Source: Sphingomonas montana (GTDB taxonomy: Bacteria > Pseudomonadota > Alphaproteobacteria > Sphingomonadales > Sphingomonadaceae). Taken from it: a stretch of 64,000 nucleotides of DNA. The stretch spans positions 139,272 to 203,271 of the forward strand of contig NZ_KV887144.1 of the NCBI RefSeq assembly GCF_001956315.1. Reading direction: 5' to 3'. Shown in pieces: positions 38,715-46,937 of this stretch (position 1 is its first letter; each line of letters starts with the position of its first letter). A program made the translations under genes and the position numbers. The notes below the pieces were generated by a model, which had not been told where the DNA came from, ran no database searches, and saw only the letters and a program-made list of their open reading frames with translations.

Positions 38715-39332
38715 TCAGCGCGCCTTGCCTGCCCATAATGTATCGAGCCGTTTCACGCCGTCGGCCTTGACCCGCGCCACCAGCGACAGGCCGCGCAGCC
38801 GCACGTCCGTACCGCTGAGGAACGCCGTGTCGGTCGCATAGCCGATGTCGTAGATCGCCCGGTCCGTCATCACGACCCCGTCCGCCAGATAGCGTGTGGT
38901 AAGCAGCACCGGCAGCCGTTCGTCGCCACGCGTTTCGGCCGGCATGCCGGCCGCCTTGCGCGCACGGACCAGCGCATCGTGGAACCAGCCCGTCTCGATC
39001 CGCGCCTCGCCCGTGGTATCGACCGCCGCGACGCCGAGTGCGGACGGAAACGCCACCGTCTGCCCCTGGATGCTTTGTTCACCACGCAGCGGAGCGAGGT
39101 CCAGCCGCGCCGCTGATCGGTCGGCGGTCGCCTTGAGCAGCAGCGTGCGGTTGGCCACATTGGCCTTGGCCGCTTCGCCCGCCTTTTCGACGCGGACGTC
39201 CTGCCGTTCGGTATAGCTGTTCCAGAGCGTAAGCCCGGAAATCGAAACCGCGGCGACCGCCAGCACCTCGCCCATCGTGATCCAGCGCCGCCGGTTGCGC
39301 GCGGTCTCCGCCTTGTCCTCTCGGTCCGTCAT
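38715..39332 (-). CDS. Membrane-anchored protein of unknown function
   Basis: A 205-residue protein I do not recognise as a characterised family. It has a basic N-terminus (ETARNRRRWITMGE) and one TM helix near residues 20-38 (VLAVAAVSISGLTLWNSYTE), followed by a coiled stretch and a soluble C-terminal domain (DERLPVLLTTRYLADGVVMT, VRLRGLSLVARVKADG). Signal-anchor topology suggests a periplasmic domain. ATG 39332 overlaps the purN stop (ATGA), so it is translated with purN. The overlap and normal codon use argue that it is real. Confidence 0.75.
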   Translation of the reverse strand: MTDREDKAETARNRRRWITMGEVLAVAAVSISGLTLWNSYTERQDVRVEKAGEAAKANVANRTLLLKATADRSAARLDLAPLRGEQSIQGQTVAFPSALGVAAVDTTGEARIETGWFHDALVRARKAAGMPAETRGDERLPVLLTTRYLADGVVMTDRAIYDIGYATDTAFLSGTDVRLRGLSLVARVKADGVKRLDTLWAGKAR

Positions 39333-39937
39333 GCCCGCACCAGCTCCGCCAGTGTTTTCGGATATAGTGCATGTTCCGCGGGCAGGACCCGCGCCGCCAG
39401 CGTGTCGGGCGTATCGCCGGGCAGGATCGGTACGCGCGCCTGTGCCACGACAGGCCCGTCGTCCAGTTCCGGCGTCACGATATGCACCGAACAGCCGCCC
39501 TCCGTATCGCCGGCCGCGATCGCGCGGGCATGCGTGTCGAGCCCCTTGTAGAGCGGCAGCAGCGACGGATGGATATTGACGATCCGCCCGGTCCAGCCCG
39601 CGATGAAGCTGGGCGACAGCAGCCGCATGTAGCCGGCGAGCGCGATCCATTCCGCGCCCGCCCGGCGGATCTCCGCGTCCAGCACCGCATCGAATGCCGC
39701 GCGCGCCATGCCCTTGTGGCTCAGCGCGAACGTCGCGATGCCGGCGGTCCGCGCGATGGCGAGGCCGCCGGCATCGGGATCGTTCGCCGCAACCAGCACG
39801 ACGCGGTAGGGGCAATCGTCCGCCTGCGCCGCCGCCACGAGCGCCGCCATGTTGGATCCTCGGCCGGAGATCAGGACGGCGACCGGGATCCGTTCCGCAG
39901 AGGCATCCGCACGGCCGACCGCGCCGAAATCAGCCAT
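39329..39937 (-). CDS. purN: Phosphoribosylglycinamide formyltransferase
   Basis: A 202-residue folate-dependent GAR transformylase of purine synthesis. [18 protein letters not shown] carries the phosphate-binding loop, [20 protein letters not shown] and the catalytic [18 protein letters not shown] follow, and [17 protein letters not shown] is conserved. ATG 39937 overlaps purM by eight bases; an alternative upstream start would add eight residues. The 16 residues before the loop are more than in E. coli PurN. Confidence 0.95.
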   Translation of the reverse strand: MADFGAVGRADASAERIPVAVLISGRGSNMAALVAAAQADDCPYRVVLVAANDPDAGGLAIARTAGIATFALSHKGMARAAFDAVLDAEIRRAGAEWIALAGYMRLLSPSFIAGWTGRIVNIHPSLLPLYKGLDTHARAIAAGDTEGGCSVHIVTPELDDGPVVAQARVPILPGDTPDTLAARVLPAEHALYPKTLAELVRA

Positions 39938-41027
39938 GGAACGATGCCGACCATTCGCCACGCCCGCTCCAGCTTTCGGCCGATCCGCGGACGGTGCAGC
40001 CCTTGTCGCCGGCGGCGATCGATCCGATCCGGAACACCGTCTCGCCGGCCGCGGTCAGGTCTGCCGCGACCGCATCCGCATCGTCCGCGGCCGCCACCAC
40101 CGCCATGCCGATGCCGCAGTTGAACGTGCGTGCCATCTCGCCCGGCTCGATATTGCCCTGCGCCTGCAGAAACGCCATCAGCCGCGGCTGGACCCAGGCA
40201 TCGGCGTCTATCGTGGCGTGCAGCCCGTCCGGCAGGATGCGCGGGATATTCTCCAGCAGCCCGCCGCCGGTGATGTGAGCCAGCGCATGGATGCGGCCGT
40301 ACCGCACGACCGGCAGCAGCGATTTCACATAGATCCGGGTCGGCGCCATCAGCGCGTCGATCAGCATGACGTCCTGATCGAACAGCGCCGGCCGATCGAG
40401 CTTCCACCCCTTGTCGGCCGCCAGCCGCCGGACGAGCGAATAGCCGTTGCTGTGGATGCCGGACGACGCCAGCCCCAGCACAACGTCGCCGTCCGCCACG
40501 CGGTCGCCGTCGAGAACGTCCGACCGCTCGACCGCACCGACGCAGAAACCCGCCAGGTCATAGTCGCCCGGCGCGTACATGCCCGGCATCTCTGCCGTTT
40601 CACCGCCGATCAGCGCGCATCCCGCGATGCGGCAGCCCTCCGCGATGCCCGCCACGACGGTTTCGGCCTGGCCGACGTCCAGACTGTTGCAGGCCAGATA
40701 ATCGAGGAAGAACAGCGGTTCGGCGCCCTGCACGATCAGGTCGTTGACGCACATCGCGACCAGGTCGATCCCGACCGTTTCGTGCCGCCCGCTGTCGATC
40801 GCCAACTTCAGCTTGGTGCCGACCCCGTCGTTGGCCGCGACAAGCAGCGGATCGGCATAGCCGGCCGCCTTCAGGTCGAAGAAGCCGCCGAAGCCGCCGA
40901 GTTCCGCGTTCGCGCCGGGGCGCCGGGTGGACCGGGCCAGCGGCGCGATCGCGCGCACGAGCGCGTTGCCCGCCGCGATCGAAACGCCCGCCTGGGCATA
41001 GGTATAGGGGGTGTCGTCATTGGCCAT
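39930..41027 (-). CDS. purM: Phosphoribosylformylglycinamidine cyclo-ligase (AIR synthetase)
   Basis: A 365-residue ATP-dependent enzyme of purine synthesis. Segments: [60 protein letters not shown] and [21 protein letters not shown], then [18 protein letters not shown] and [18 protein letters not shown]. Length fits the bacterial enzyme. It overlaps purN, forming a purM-purN-orphan unit, and is divergent from the DUF2066 gene. Confidence 0.97.
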   Translation of the reverse strand: MANDDTPYTYAQAGVSIAAGNALVRAIAPLARSTRRPGANAELGGFGGFFDLKAAGYADPLLVAANDGVGTKLKLAIDSGRHETVGIDLVAMCVNDLIVQGAEPLFFLDYLACNSLDVGQAETVVAGIAEGCRIAGCALIGGETAEMPGMYAPGDYDLAGFCVGAVERSDVLDGDRVADGDVVLGLASSGIHSNGYSLVRRLAADKGWKLDRPALFDQDVMLIDALMAPTRIYVKSLLPVVRYGRIHALAHITGGGLLENIPRILPDGLHATIDADAWVQPRLMAFLQAQGNIEPGEMARTFNCGIGMAVVAAADDADAVAADLTAAGETVFRIGSIAAGDKGCTVRGSAESWSGRGEWSASFHG

Positions 41028-41087
41028 GCGCGGCGATTAGACATAACGCGCTTGGATTTCCACGACCAACTCGCCACAAGCGCGTTC

Positions 41088-42365
41088 GTGGCCCGACTTC
41101 TGACCCCTTCGCGCATCCTGATCGCGCTTTCCGGTGCCGCCGCGCTCGTCGCCGGCGGCATGGCGGTCAGCCAGATCGAACCGGGTGACCGCGGTGTCGC
41201 CCCCATCGACAGCACGTCCAGCTACGAGATCGGCGGCGTGACCGTGGACGTTTCGGGCAAGGATGCCGATGCCGCGCGCACCGGCGGCTGGCGCGAGGCG
41301 CAGCGCAAAGGCTGGCGCATGCTCTACGCGCGCGTGCACAATGTCCCGTTCGCCGCGGCGCCACGGTTGCCCGATTCGACGCTCGATTCGATCGTGGCGG
41401 GGATCGTGGTCGAAGACGAACAGATCAGCGCGAGGCGCTATATCGGTCGGCTGGGCGTGCTGTTCGATCGCGGGCGGGCGGGGGCGTTGCTGGGCGTGGG
41501 CGGTCAGGTACGGCGGTCAGCCCCGATGCTCACCATTCCGGTAATGTGGTCCGGCGGCGCGGCGCAGAGTTTCGAACTGCGGACGCAGTGGCAGCAGGCC
41601 TGGGCGCGGTTCCGCACCGGCGGCAGTCTGATCGACTATGTCCGCCCCGTCGGCACCGGGGCCGATCCACTCCTGATGAACATGGCGCAGGCCCGTCGGC
41701 CGGGGCGCGCGTGGTGGCGGATGCTGCTCGACCAATATGGCGCGTCGGACGTGCTGGTACCGGAAGTCTCGATCAAGCGCAGCTATCCCGGTGGCCCCGT
41801 GCTGGCGACGTTCACCGCGCGGCACGGCCCCGATGGCACGGTGATCGAGCGGTTCGTACTGCGTGCCGAAACATCCGCCGCGATCCCCCGCCTGCTGGAC
41901 GAAGGCGTCCGGCGGATCGACATGGCCTATGCCGACGCGTTGCGGTCGGGCGGGCTGTATCCCGATGCCATGCTGGTCGAGGATCCGGTCCCGATCGATC
42001 CGCTCGACCTGGCCGGCGCGGACCCCGATGCCGCGGTCGTCGCGCCCGGCGACGTCGCAAGCAGCAGTTTCTCGCTGGACGTCGACACACCCGACGCGGC
42101 AGCGCTGGCCCGCGCGGAACAGGCGATCCGCGCGATCCCCGGCGTGCGGTCGCTCAGCACGCCCAGCCTTGCGCTCGGCGGTGTCTCGGTGATCCGGGTG
42201 CTGTTTCAGGGGGATGCCGCCGCGCTGTCGATCGCGCTGCGCGCGCGCGGCATCCGGGCGGAGGAGACCGGCGACAACCGTTTCCGCCTGCGTCCGCCGG
42301 CCGCGACCGCACCGCCGGCCGCGGCTCCGGCCGAAACCGTGCCCGAACCCGGCACGCCGGCGTGA
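41088..42365 (+). CDS. DUF2066-domain exported protein
   Basis: A 425-residue protein of unknown function with the DUF2066 character typical of the gene between purM and hdaA in Alphaproteobacteria: GGVTVDVSGKDADAARTGGW, the RKGWRMLYARV segment and ISARRYIGRLGVLFDRGRAG. The signal peptide/anchor is SRILIALSGAAALVAGGMAV. There is no ATG near; GTG 41088 (or TTG 41052) starts it, so the N-terminus is uncertain. The C-terminus is Ala/Pro-rich. Its stop overlaps the hdaA GTG start by four bases, so the two are translationally coupled. Confidence 0.75.
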   Translation: MARLLTPSRILIALSGAAALVAGGMAVSQIEPGDRGVAPIDSTSSYEIGGVTVDVSGKDADAARTGGWREAQRKGWRMLYARVHNVPFAAAPRLPDSTLDSIVAGIVVEDEQISARRYIGRLGVLFDRGRAGALLGVGGQVRRSAPMLTIPVMWSGGAAQSFELRTQWQQAWARFRTGGSLIDYVRPVGTGADPLLMNMAQARRPGRAWWRMLLDQYGASDVLVPEVSIKRSYPGGPVLATFTARHGPDGTVIERFVLRAETSAAIPRLLDEGVRRIDMAYADALRSGGLYPDAMLVEDPVPIDPLDLAGADPDAAVVAPGDVASSSFSLDVDTPDAAALARAEQAIRAIPGVRSLSTPSLALGGVSVIRVLFQGDAAALSIALRARGIRAEETGDNRFRLRPPAATAPPAAAPAETVPEPGTPA

Positions 42366-42982
42366 ACCAGATCGCGCTGCCGCTTCTGTGGCCGGCGGAC
42401 GCGGCAGCCGGGGATTTCATCCTGTCCCCCACCAATGCGGATGCGGTCCGGCATCTGGAACGGCTGGCGCTCTGGCCCGTCATGGCGACGGTGCTGGTCG
42501 GGCCGCGCAAGTCGGGACGCAGCCTGCTTGGCCGGATCTTCGCGGCGCAGAGCGGCGGCACGTTGATCGACGCGGCCGATCGTCAGCCGGAAGAAGACCT
42601 GTTCCACGCCTGGAACCGGGCGCAGTCCGAACGGCAGCCCCTGCTGATGATCGCGGACCATGCGCCGCCGGTCTGGTCCGCCACGCTGCCCGACCTGCGC
42701 TCGCGCCTTGCGGCGACGCCGGTCGTCCGGCTCGAACATCCGGACGACGCGCTGGCCACCGCGCTGCTCGACAAGGAACTGGGCGCACGCGGGCTGGCGG
42801 TGCCGTCGGCGGTGGCCGCCTATGTCCTCGCGCGAATTGATCGCAGCCACGTCGCCATCGCGCGGATCGTCGACGCGCTCGATACCGCCGCACTCGTCCG
42901 GCAACGCGGGTTGACCGTGCCGCTGGCCCGCGACGCGCTGGTCGCATGCGGATTCATCGACGCGTCATCCGATGTCGGGTAG
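42362..42982 (+). CDS. hdaA: DnaA-regulatory AAA+ protein HdaA
   Basis: A 206-residue DnaA-like ATPase lacking the DNA-binding domain. In Alphaproteobacteria such proteins act with the beta clamp to convert DnaA-ATP to DnaA-ADP after initiation. A clamp-binding type motif (QIALPL) sits at residues 3-8. The P-loop region reads VGPRKSGRSLLGRI, so the usual Walker A Lys is Arg. The end of the AAA+ lid is visible (YVLARIDRSHVAIARIVDAL). GTG 42362 overlaps the DUF2066 stop. It is followed by ppk1 after 10 bp, the common order in this group. Confidence 0.88.
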   Translation: MNQIALPLLWPADAAAGDFILSPTNADAVRHLERLALWPVMATVLVGPRKSGRSLLGRIFAAQSGGTLIDAADRQPEEDLFHAWNRAQSERQPLLMIADHAPPVWSATLPDLRSRLAATPVVRLEHPDDALATALLDKELGARGLAVPSAVAAYVLARIDRSHVAIARIVDALDTAALVRQRGLTVPLARDALVACGFIDASSDVG

Positions 42983-42992
42983 GAGGGAAGCC

Positions 42993-45170
42993 ATGGAACC
43001 GACCGCAGCACCCCTTGCCCCCGCAACCGATCCGGCCGCCCCGATCACGCTTCGCGAACGCTATTTCAATCGCGAACTCAGCTGGCTCGCGTTCAACCAG
43101 CGCGTGCTGGACGAGGCCTGCAACGAAGCGCATCCGCTGCTCGAACGGCTGCGTTTCCTCTCGATTTCCGGCAACAACCTCGATGAATTCTTCATGGTCC
43201 GCGTCGCGGGGCTGAAGGGTCAGTTGTTGCAGGACGTCGATACGCGGTCGCCGGACGGGCTGACCGTGGCGCAGCAACTGGCCGCCATCACCGAGGAGGC
43301 CGACCGCCTGATGGATGCGCAGCAGCGTGTCTGGTCCTCGATCCGCGGGGCCTTGTCCAAGGCCGGCATCGACGTGCTCGACCTGGGCCAGATCCGCGAC
43401 GACGAGACCGCGTGGCTGGAACGCTTCTTCCGCGAACAGGTGTTCGCCGTGCTGACGCCGCAGGCGCTGGACCCCGCGCATCCGTTCCCGTTCATCCCCA
43501 ACAAGGGGTTCAGCCTGATCTTCGATCTACGCCGGTTGTCGGACGACGAGCCGATTCGCGAACTGCTGATGGTGCCGGCGCGGCTGCCCAGTTTCGTGCG
43601 GCTGCCCGATCTGGCGGGCGAGGAGGGCGTCGTGCCGCGCGCGCGCTATGTCGCGATCGAAACCGTTATCCGCCGTTTCACCAATATTCTGTTCCCCGGA
43701 TACGAAGTGCAGGGGGATGGCGCGTTCCGCATTATCCGAGACAGCGATATCGAGCTGGAGGAGGAAGCCGAGGATCTCGTCCGCTACTTCCGCTCCGCCA
43801 TCAAGCGGCGCCGCAAGGGTCGCGTGATCCTGCTGGTGATGGAAGTCGGCATGCCGGAAAATCTGGAGAAGCTGATCAAGGAAGAGATTGGCGGCGCCGA
43901 CGCGATCATCACCGACACCGGCCGTTTCCTTGGCATCGCCGACTTGGAACAGCTGGTCGAGGAGGACCGGCCGGACCTGAAATTCCCGTTGTTCAACCCG
44001 CGTTTCCCGGAACGCATCCGCGAACATGGCGGCGATTGCTTTGCGGCGATCCGGTCGAAGGACATCGTCGTCCATCACCCATATGAATCGTTCGACGTCG
44101 TGCTCGCCTTCCTGAAACAGGCGGCGCAGGATCCGGACGTCGTCGCGATCAAGCAGACGCTGTACCGCGCGGGCAAGCAGTCCGCCGTCATCCGCGCGCT
44201 GGTCGATGCGGCGGAGGCGGGCAAGTCGGTCACCGCGGTGGTCGAACTGAAGGCGCGGTTCGACGAAGAGCAGAACCTGATGTGGGCAAGCCAGCTGGAG
44301 CGCGCCGGCGTCCAGGTGGTGTACGGCTTCATCGACTGGAAGACGCACGCCAAGGTTTCCATGGTTGTCCGTCGCGAAAACGGCACCTACCGCACCTACT
44401 GCCATTTTGGCACGGGCAATTATCACCCGGTAACCGCGAAGATCTATACTGATCTCAGCTTCTTCACGGCCGATCCGCGGGCGGGGCGCGATGCGGCGCG
44501 ACTGTTCAACTACATCACCGGCTATGTCGAACCGCACGACATGGAACTGCTCACTATATCGCCGATCGGGATGCGGGAACGGCTGGCCGAACTGATCGAT
44601 ACCGAGATCGATATCGCGCGGGGCGGGGGCGAGGGCGCGATCTGGATCAAGATGAACTCGCTCGTCGATCCGGCGATCATCGAGAAACTATATCGGGCAT
44701 CCGCGGCCGGCGTGCAGATCAATTGCATCATCCGCGGCATCTGCTGCCTGCGGCCAGGGGTGCCGGGTCTGAGCGACAATATCCGCGTGCGGTCTATCGT
44801 CGGGCGGTTCCTGGAACATAGCCGCATCATGTGTTTCGGCAATGGTGCCGCACTGCCGAACCGCAATGCGAAGGTCTATATCTCGTCCGCCGACTGGATG
44901 CCGCGCAACTTCGACAGGCGCGTCGAATATCTGCTGCCGATCGAAAACCCGACCGTGCATGCGCAGATCCTGGAACAGGTCATGGTCGCAAACCTGATCG
45001 ACGACGAACAGAGCTGGCAACTGTTGCCCGACGGCAGCTACGATCGGGTCCATAACGCCCGCCGGCATTTCAACCTGCACCGGTATTTTATGACCAACCC
45101 GTCGCTGTCCGGCCGCGGTGAGGCCCGCAGCGGCGCGGTACCGAAACTGAGTCTGAAACGCGGTGCCTGA
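42993..45170 (+). CDS. ppk1: Polyphosphate kinase 1
   Basis: A 725-residue enzyme that makes inorganic polyphosphate from ATP. N-domain: LRERYFNRELSWLAFNQRVL, then FLSISGNNLDEFFMVRVAGL. The catalytic domains hold VVELKARFDEEQNLMWASQL, HFGTGNYHPVTAKIYTDLSF and NRNAKVYISSADWMPRNFDR with the histidine and arginine of the active tunnel. ATG 42993 is set by AGGAGGG at 42981-42987; ATG 42972 lies within hdaA and is less likely. A hairpin separates it from ppx. Confidence 0.96.
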   Translation: MEPTAAPLAPATDPAAPITLRERYFNRELSWLAFNQRVLDEACNEAHPLLERLRFLSISGNNLDEFFMVRVAGLKGQLLQDVDTRSPDGLTVAQQLAAITEEADRLMDAQQRVWSSIRGALSKAGIDVLDLGQIRDDETAWLERFFREQVFAVLTPQALDPAHPFPFIPNKGFSLIFDLRRLSDDEPIRELLMVPARLPSFVRLPDLAGEEGVVPRARYVAIETVIRRFTNILFPGYEVQGDGAFRIIRDSDIELEEEAEDLVRYFRSAIKRRRKGRVILLVMEVGMPENLEKLIKEEIGGADAIITDTGRFLGIADLEQLVEEDRPDLKFPLFNPRFPERIREHGGDCFAAIRSKDIVVHHPYESFDVVLAFLKQAAQDPDVVAIKQTLYRAGKQSAVIRALVDAAEAGKSVTAVVELKARFDEEQNLMWASQLERAGVQVVYGFIDWKTHAKVSMVVRRENGTYRTYCHFGTGNYHPVTAKIYTDLSFFTADPRAGRDAARLFNYITGYVEPHDMELLTISPIGMRERLAELIDTEIDIARGGGEGAIWIKMNSLVDPAIIEKLYRASAAGVQINCIIRGICCLRPGVPGLSDNIRVRSIVGRFLEHSRIMCFGNGAALPNRNAKVYISSADWMPRNFDRRVEYLLPIENPTVHAQILEQVMVANLIDDEQSWQLLPDGSYDRVHNARRHFNLHRYFMTNPSLSGRGEARSGAVPKLSLKRGA

Positions 45171-45180
45171 GATCGTTACC

Positions 45181-45230
45181 AGCCTTGTCCGACAGGTGGG
45201 TCGGCCGGGCGGGTCCGGTCGGACAAGGCT
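45181..45230. repeat. 13-bp perfect inverted repeat between ppk1 and ppx
   Basis: AGCCTTGTCCGAC (45181-45193) is exactly complementary to GTCGGACAAGGCT (45218-45230), with a GC-rich 24-base loop. It begins 11 bp after the ppk1 stop and ends 35 bp before the ppx start. No T-tract follows. Confidence 0.7.
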
Positions 45231-45265
45231 TCCACCCCGCGGCCATCTCCGCTAACCCCCAGCGC

Positions 45266-46762
45266 ATGGCCTTACCGATTTTCCGCCGCCGGGACGAGGT
45301 CGTCGTCCCGACGGGCCGTATCGGCATCATCGACATCGGATCCAATTCGATCCGGCTGGTCGTCTATGATGCGCCGACCCGCACCCCCGTCATATTGTTC
45401 AACGAAAAGGTAATGGCCGGGCTGGGCAAGGGGCTCGCCAAGGATGGTGCGCTGGCCGAGGACGGCATCGCCCGCGGCATGACGGCGCTGACCCGTTTCG
45501 CCGCTCTCGCGCGGCAGATGCAGGTAAAGACGTTGCGCACCGTGGCGACCGCTGCCGTTCGTGATGCCCGCAACGGCGCGCTGTTCCTGGCGCGCATCGA
45601 GGGGCTGGGCCTCAAGGTCGAGCTGTTGTCCGGCGACCAGGAGGCGACGATGGCCGGCATGGGCGTGCTGGCCGGCATACCGGGGGCGGACGGCATCGTG
45701 GGCGACCTGGGTGGTGGCAGCCTGGAACTGATCCGCGTTCACGGCGGTGCGGTGCACGAGAAGCTGTCGCTGCCGCTCGGCGTCCTCCGGCTCGGCGCGA
45801 TCCGCGCGCGGGGGCCGGGCGCGTTGCAGCGGACCGTCGCCGCCGGACTGGACGCCGCCGGGTGGACCGACATTCCCGCCGGACTGCCACTCTATCTGGT
45901 GGGCGGATCGTGGCGCGCGCTGGCCCGGCTCGACATGTATCTGGAGGATTGGCCACTGCCGATCATCCATCATTACCGCATGCCGGCGGACCGTGCGGCG
46001 CGGCTCGTCCGCGTGCTGGCGCAGATCGATCGGAAACGGTTGCGCGAAGTGATCGGACTGTCCGCATCGCGCGCACCGACGCTGCCCGATGCGGCGGCGC
46101 TGCTTAGCATCGTGGTGCGTCAGTTGCAGACCAGTTCGCTGATCGCCTCGGCTTACGGCCTGCGCGAAGGGCTGCTCCACGATTCGCTCTCGGTCGAAGA
46201 GCGGCGGCAGGATCCGCTCGTCACGGCGGCGCGGGAGGAAGGTGTCCGGCAGGGGCGCTTTCCCGAACATGGCGATCTGCTCGATCGCTGGATCGCGCCG
46301 CTGTTCCCGGACGAGGGGGCCGACGACGCCCGCCTGCGCCATGCGGCCTGCCTGCTGGCCGATGTCGGTTGGCGCGCGCATCCCGAATTTCGCGCGGCAC
46401 GCGGCCTCGACACTGCGTTGCACGGTAATTGGGTGGGCATCGACGCGCGCGGCCGGGCCATCATGGCACGCGCGCTCTACACCAGTTTCGGCGGCACGTT
46501 GCCTGTCCCCCTGCTGGACCGGCTGTTCACGCCGGAGGACAAGGCGATGGCGGACCGGTGGGGCCATGCGATGCGACTGGGACAGCGCCTGTCCGGCGGC
46601 GTCGCCGGCCCGCTGGAGGGAAGCCACGTCACGCTAGGCACCGAAACGGTCACGCTGACGCTACCCAGCGAGTGCCGCGAGTTGTCGGGCGAGTCGGTGG
46701 AACGGCGAATGAAGGCGCTGGCTGCCGCGCTTGATCGGCGGGCGGAGCTGGTGGTCGGGTAA
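45266..46762 (+). CDS. ppx: Exopolyphosphatase / Ppx-GppA phosphatase
   Basis: A 498-residue ASKHA-fold phosphatase. The N-terminal phosphate motif is IGIIDIGSNSIRLVVYDA and the second is VGDLGGGSLELIRV. LRTVATAAVRDARNG and RAPTLPDAAALLSIVVRQL are typical. The C-terminal third is an HD-like extension (HAACLLADVGWRAHPEFRAA). It would degrade polyphosphate (or pppGpp), opposing ppk1 just upstream. ATG 45266 is preferred because the earlier in-frame start at 45185 lies within the inverted repeat. Confidence 0.94.
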   Translation: MALPIFRRRDEVVVPTGRIGIIDIGSNSIRLVVYDAPTRTPVILFNEKVMAGLGKGLAKDGALAEDGIARGMTALTRFAALARQMQVKTLRTVATAAVRDARNGALFLARIEGLGLKVELLSGDQEATMAGMGVLAGIPGADGIVGDLGGGSLELIRVHGGAVHEKLSLPLGVLRLGAIRARGPGALQRTVAAGLDAAGWTDIPAGLPLYLVGGSWRALARLDMYLEDWPLPIIHHYRMPADRAARLVRVLAQIDRKRLREVIGLSASRAPTLPDAAALLSIVVRQLQTSSLIASAYGLREGLLHDSLSVEERRQDPLVTAAREEGVRQGRFPEHGDLLDRWIAPLFPDEGADDARLRHAACLLADVGWRAHPEFRAARGLDTALHGNWVGIDARGRAIMARALYTSFGGTLPVPLLDRLFTPEDKAMADRWGHAMRLGQRLSGGVAGPLEGSHVTLGTETVTLTLPSECRELSGESVERRMKALAAALDRRAELVVG

Positions 46763-46794
46763 GGCACGATAATTCAAGATAAATTCGCACCCAA

Positions 46795-46858
46795 TTCGTT
46801 TGGTTCGAGCCTGTCGAGAACTCAGCGCAGGGTTCTCGACAGGCTCGAACCAAACGAA
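46795..46858. repeat. 27-bp perfect palindrome, intact copy of the 19903 element
   Basis: Arms 46795-46821 and 46832-46858 are exactly complementary (27 of 27) around a 10-base loop; the outer part reads TTCGTTTGGTTCGAGCCTGT. It fills the gap between convergent ppx and the antiporter gene, where it could end transcripts from both sides. A degenerate copy lies at 19903-19964. Confidence 0.85.
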
Positions 46859-46937
46859 CTGGGAGAGCGGATAACTCCGAGGCCGTCACGCGGTCGCTAC
46901 ACGGCAGAAACGCGCGGGCGGGATCGCGAAATATTGC

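Noticed and set aside
42340-42365. C-terminal VPEPGTPA of the DUF2066 protein, resembling a PEP-CTERM signal
   Set aside because: A sorting signal needs a TM helix and a basic cluster after the PEP motif; this protein simply ends there.
46795-46858. Inverted arms as ends of an insertion sequence
   Set aside because: Only 10 bases lie between the arms, so no transposase is enclosed; a palindromic repeat is the better description.
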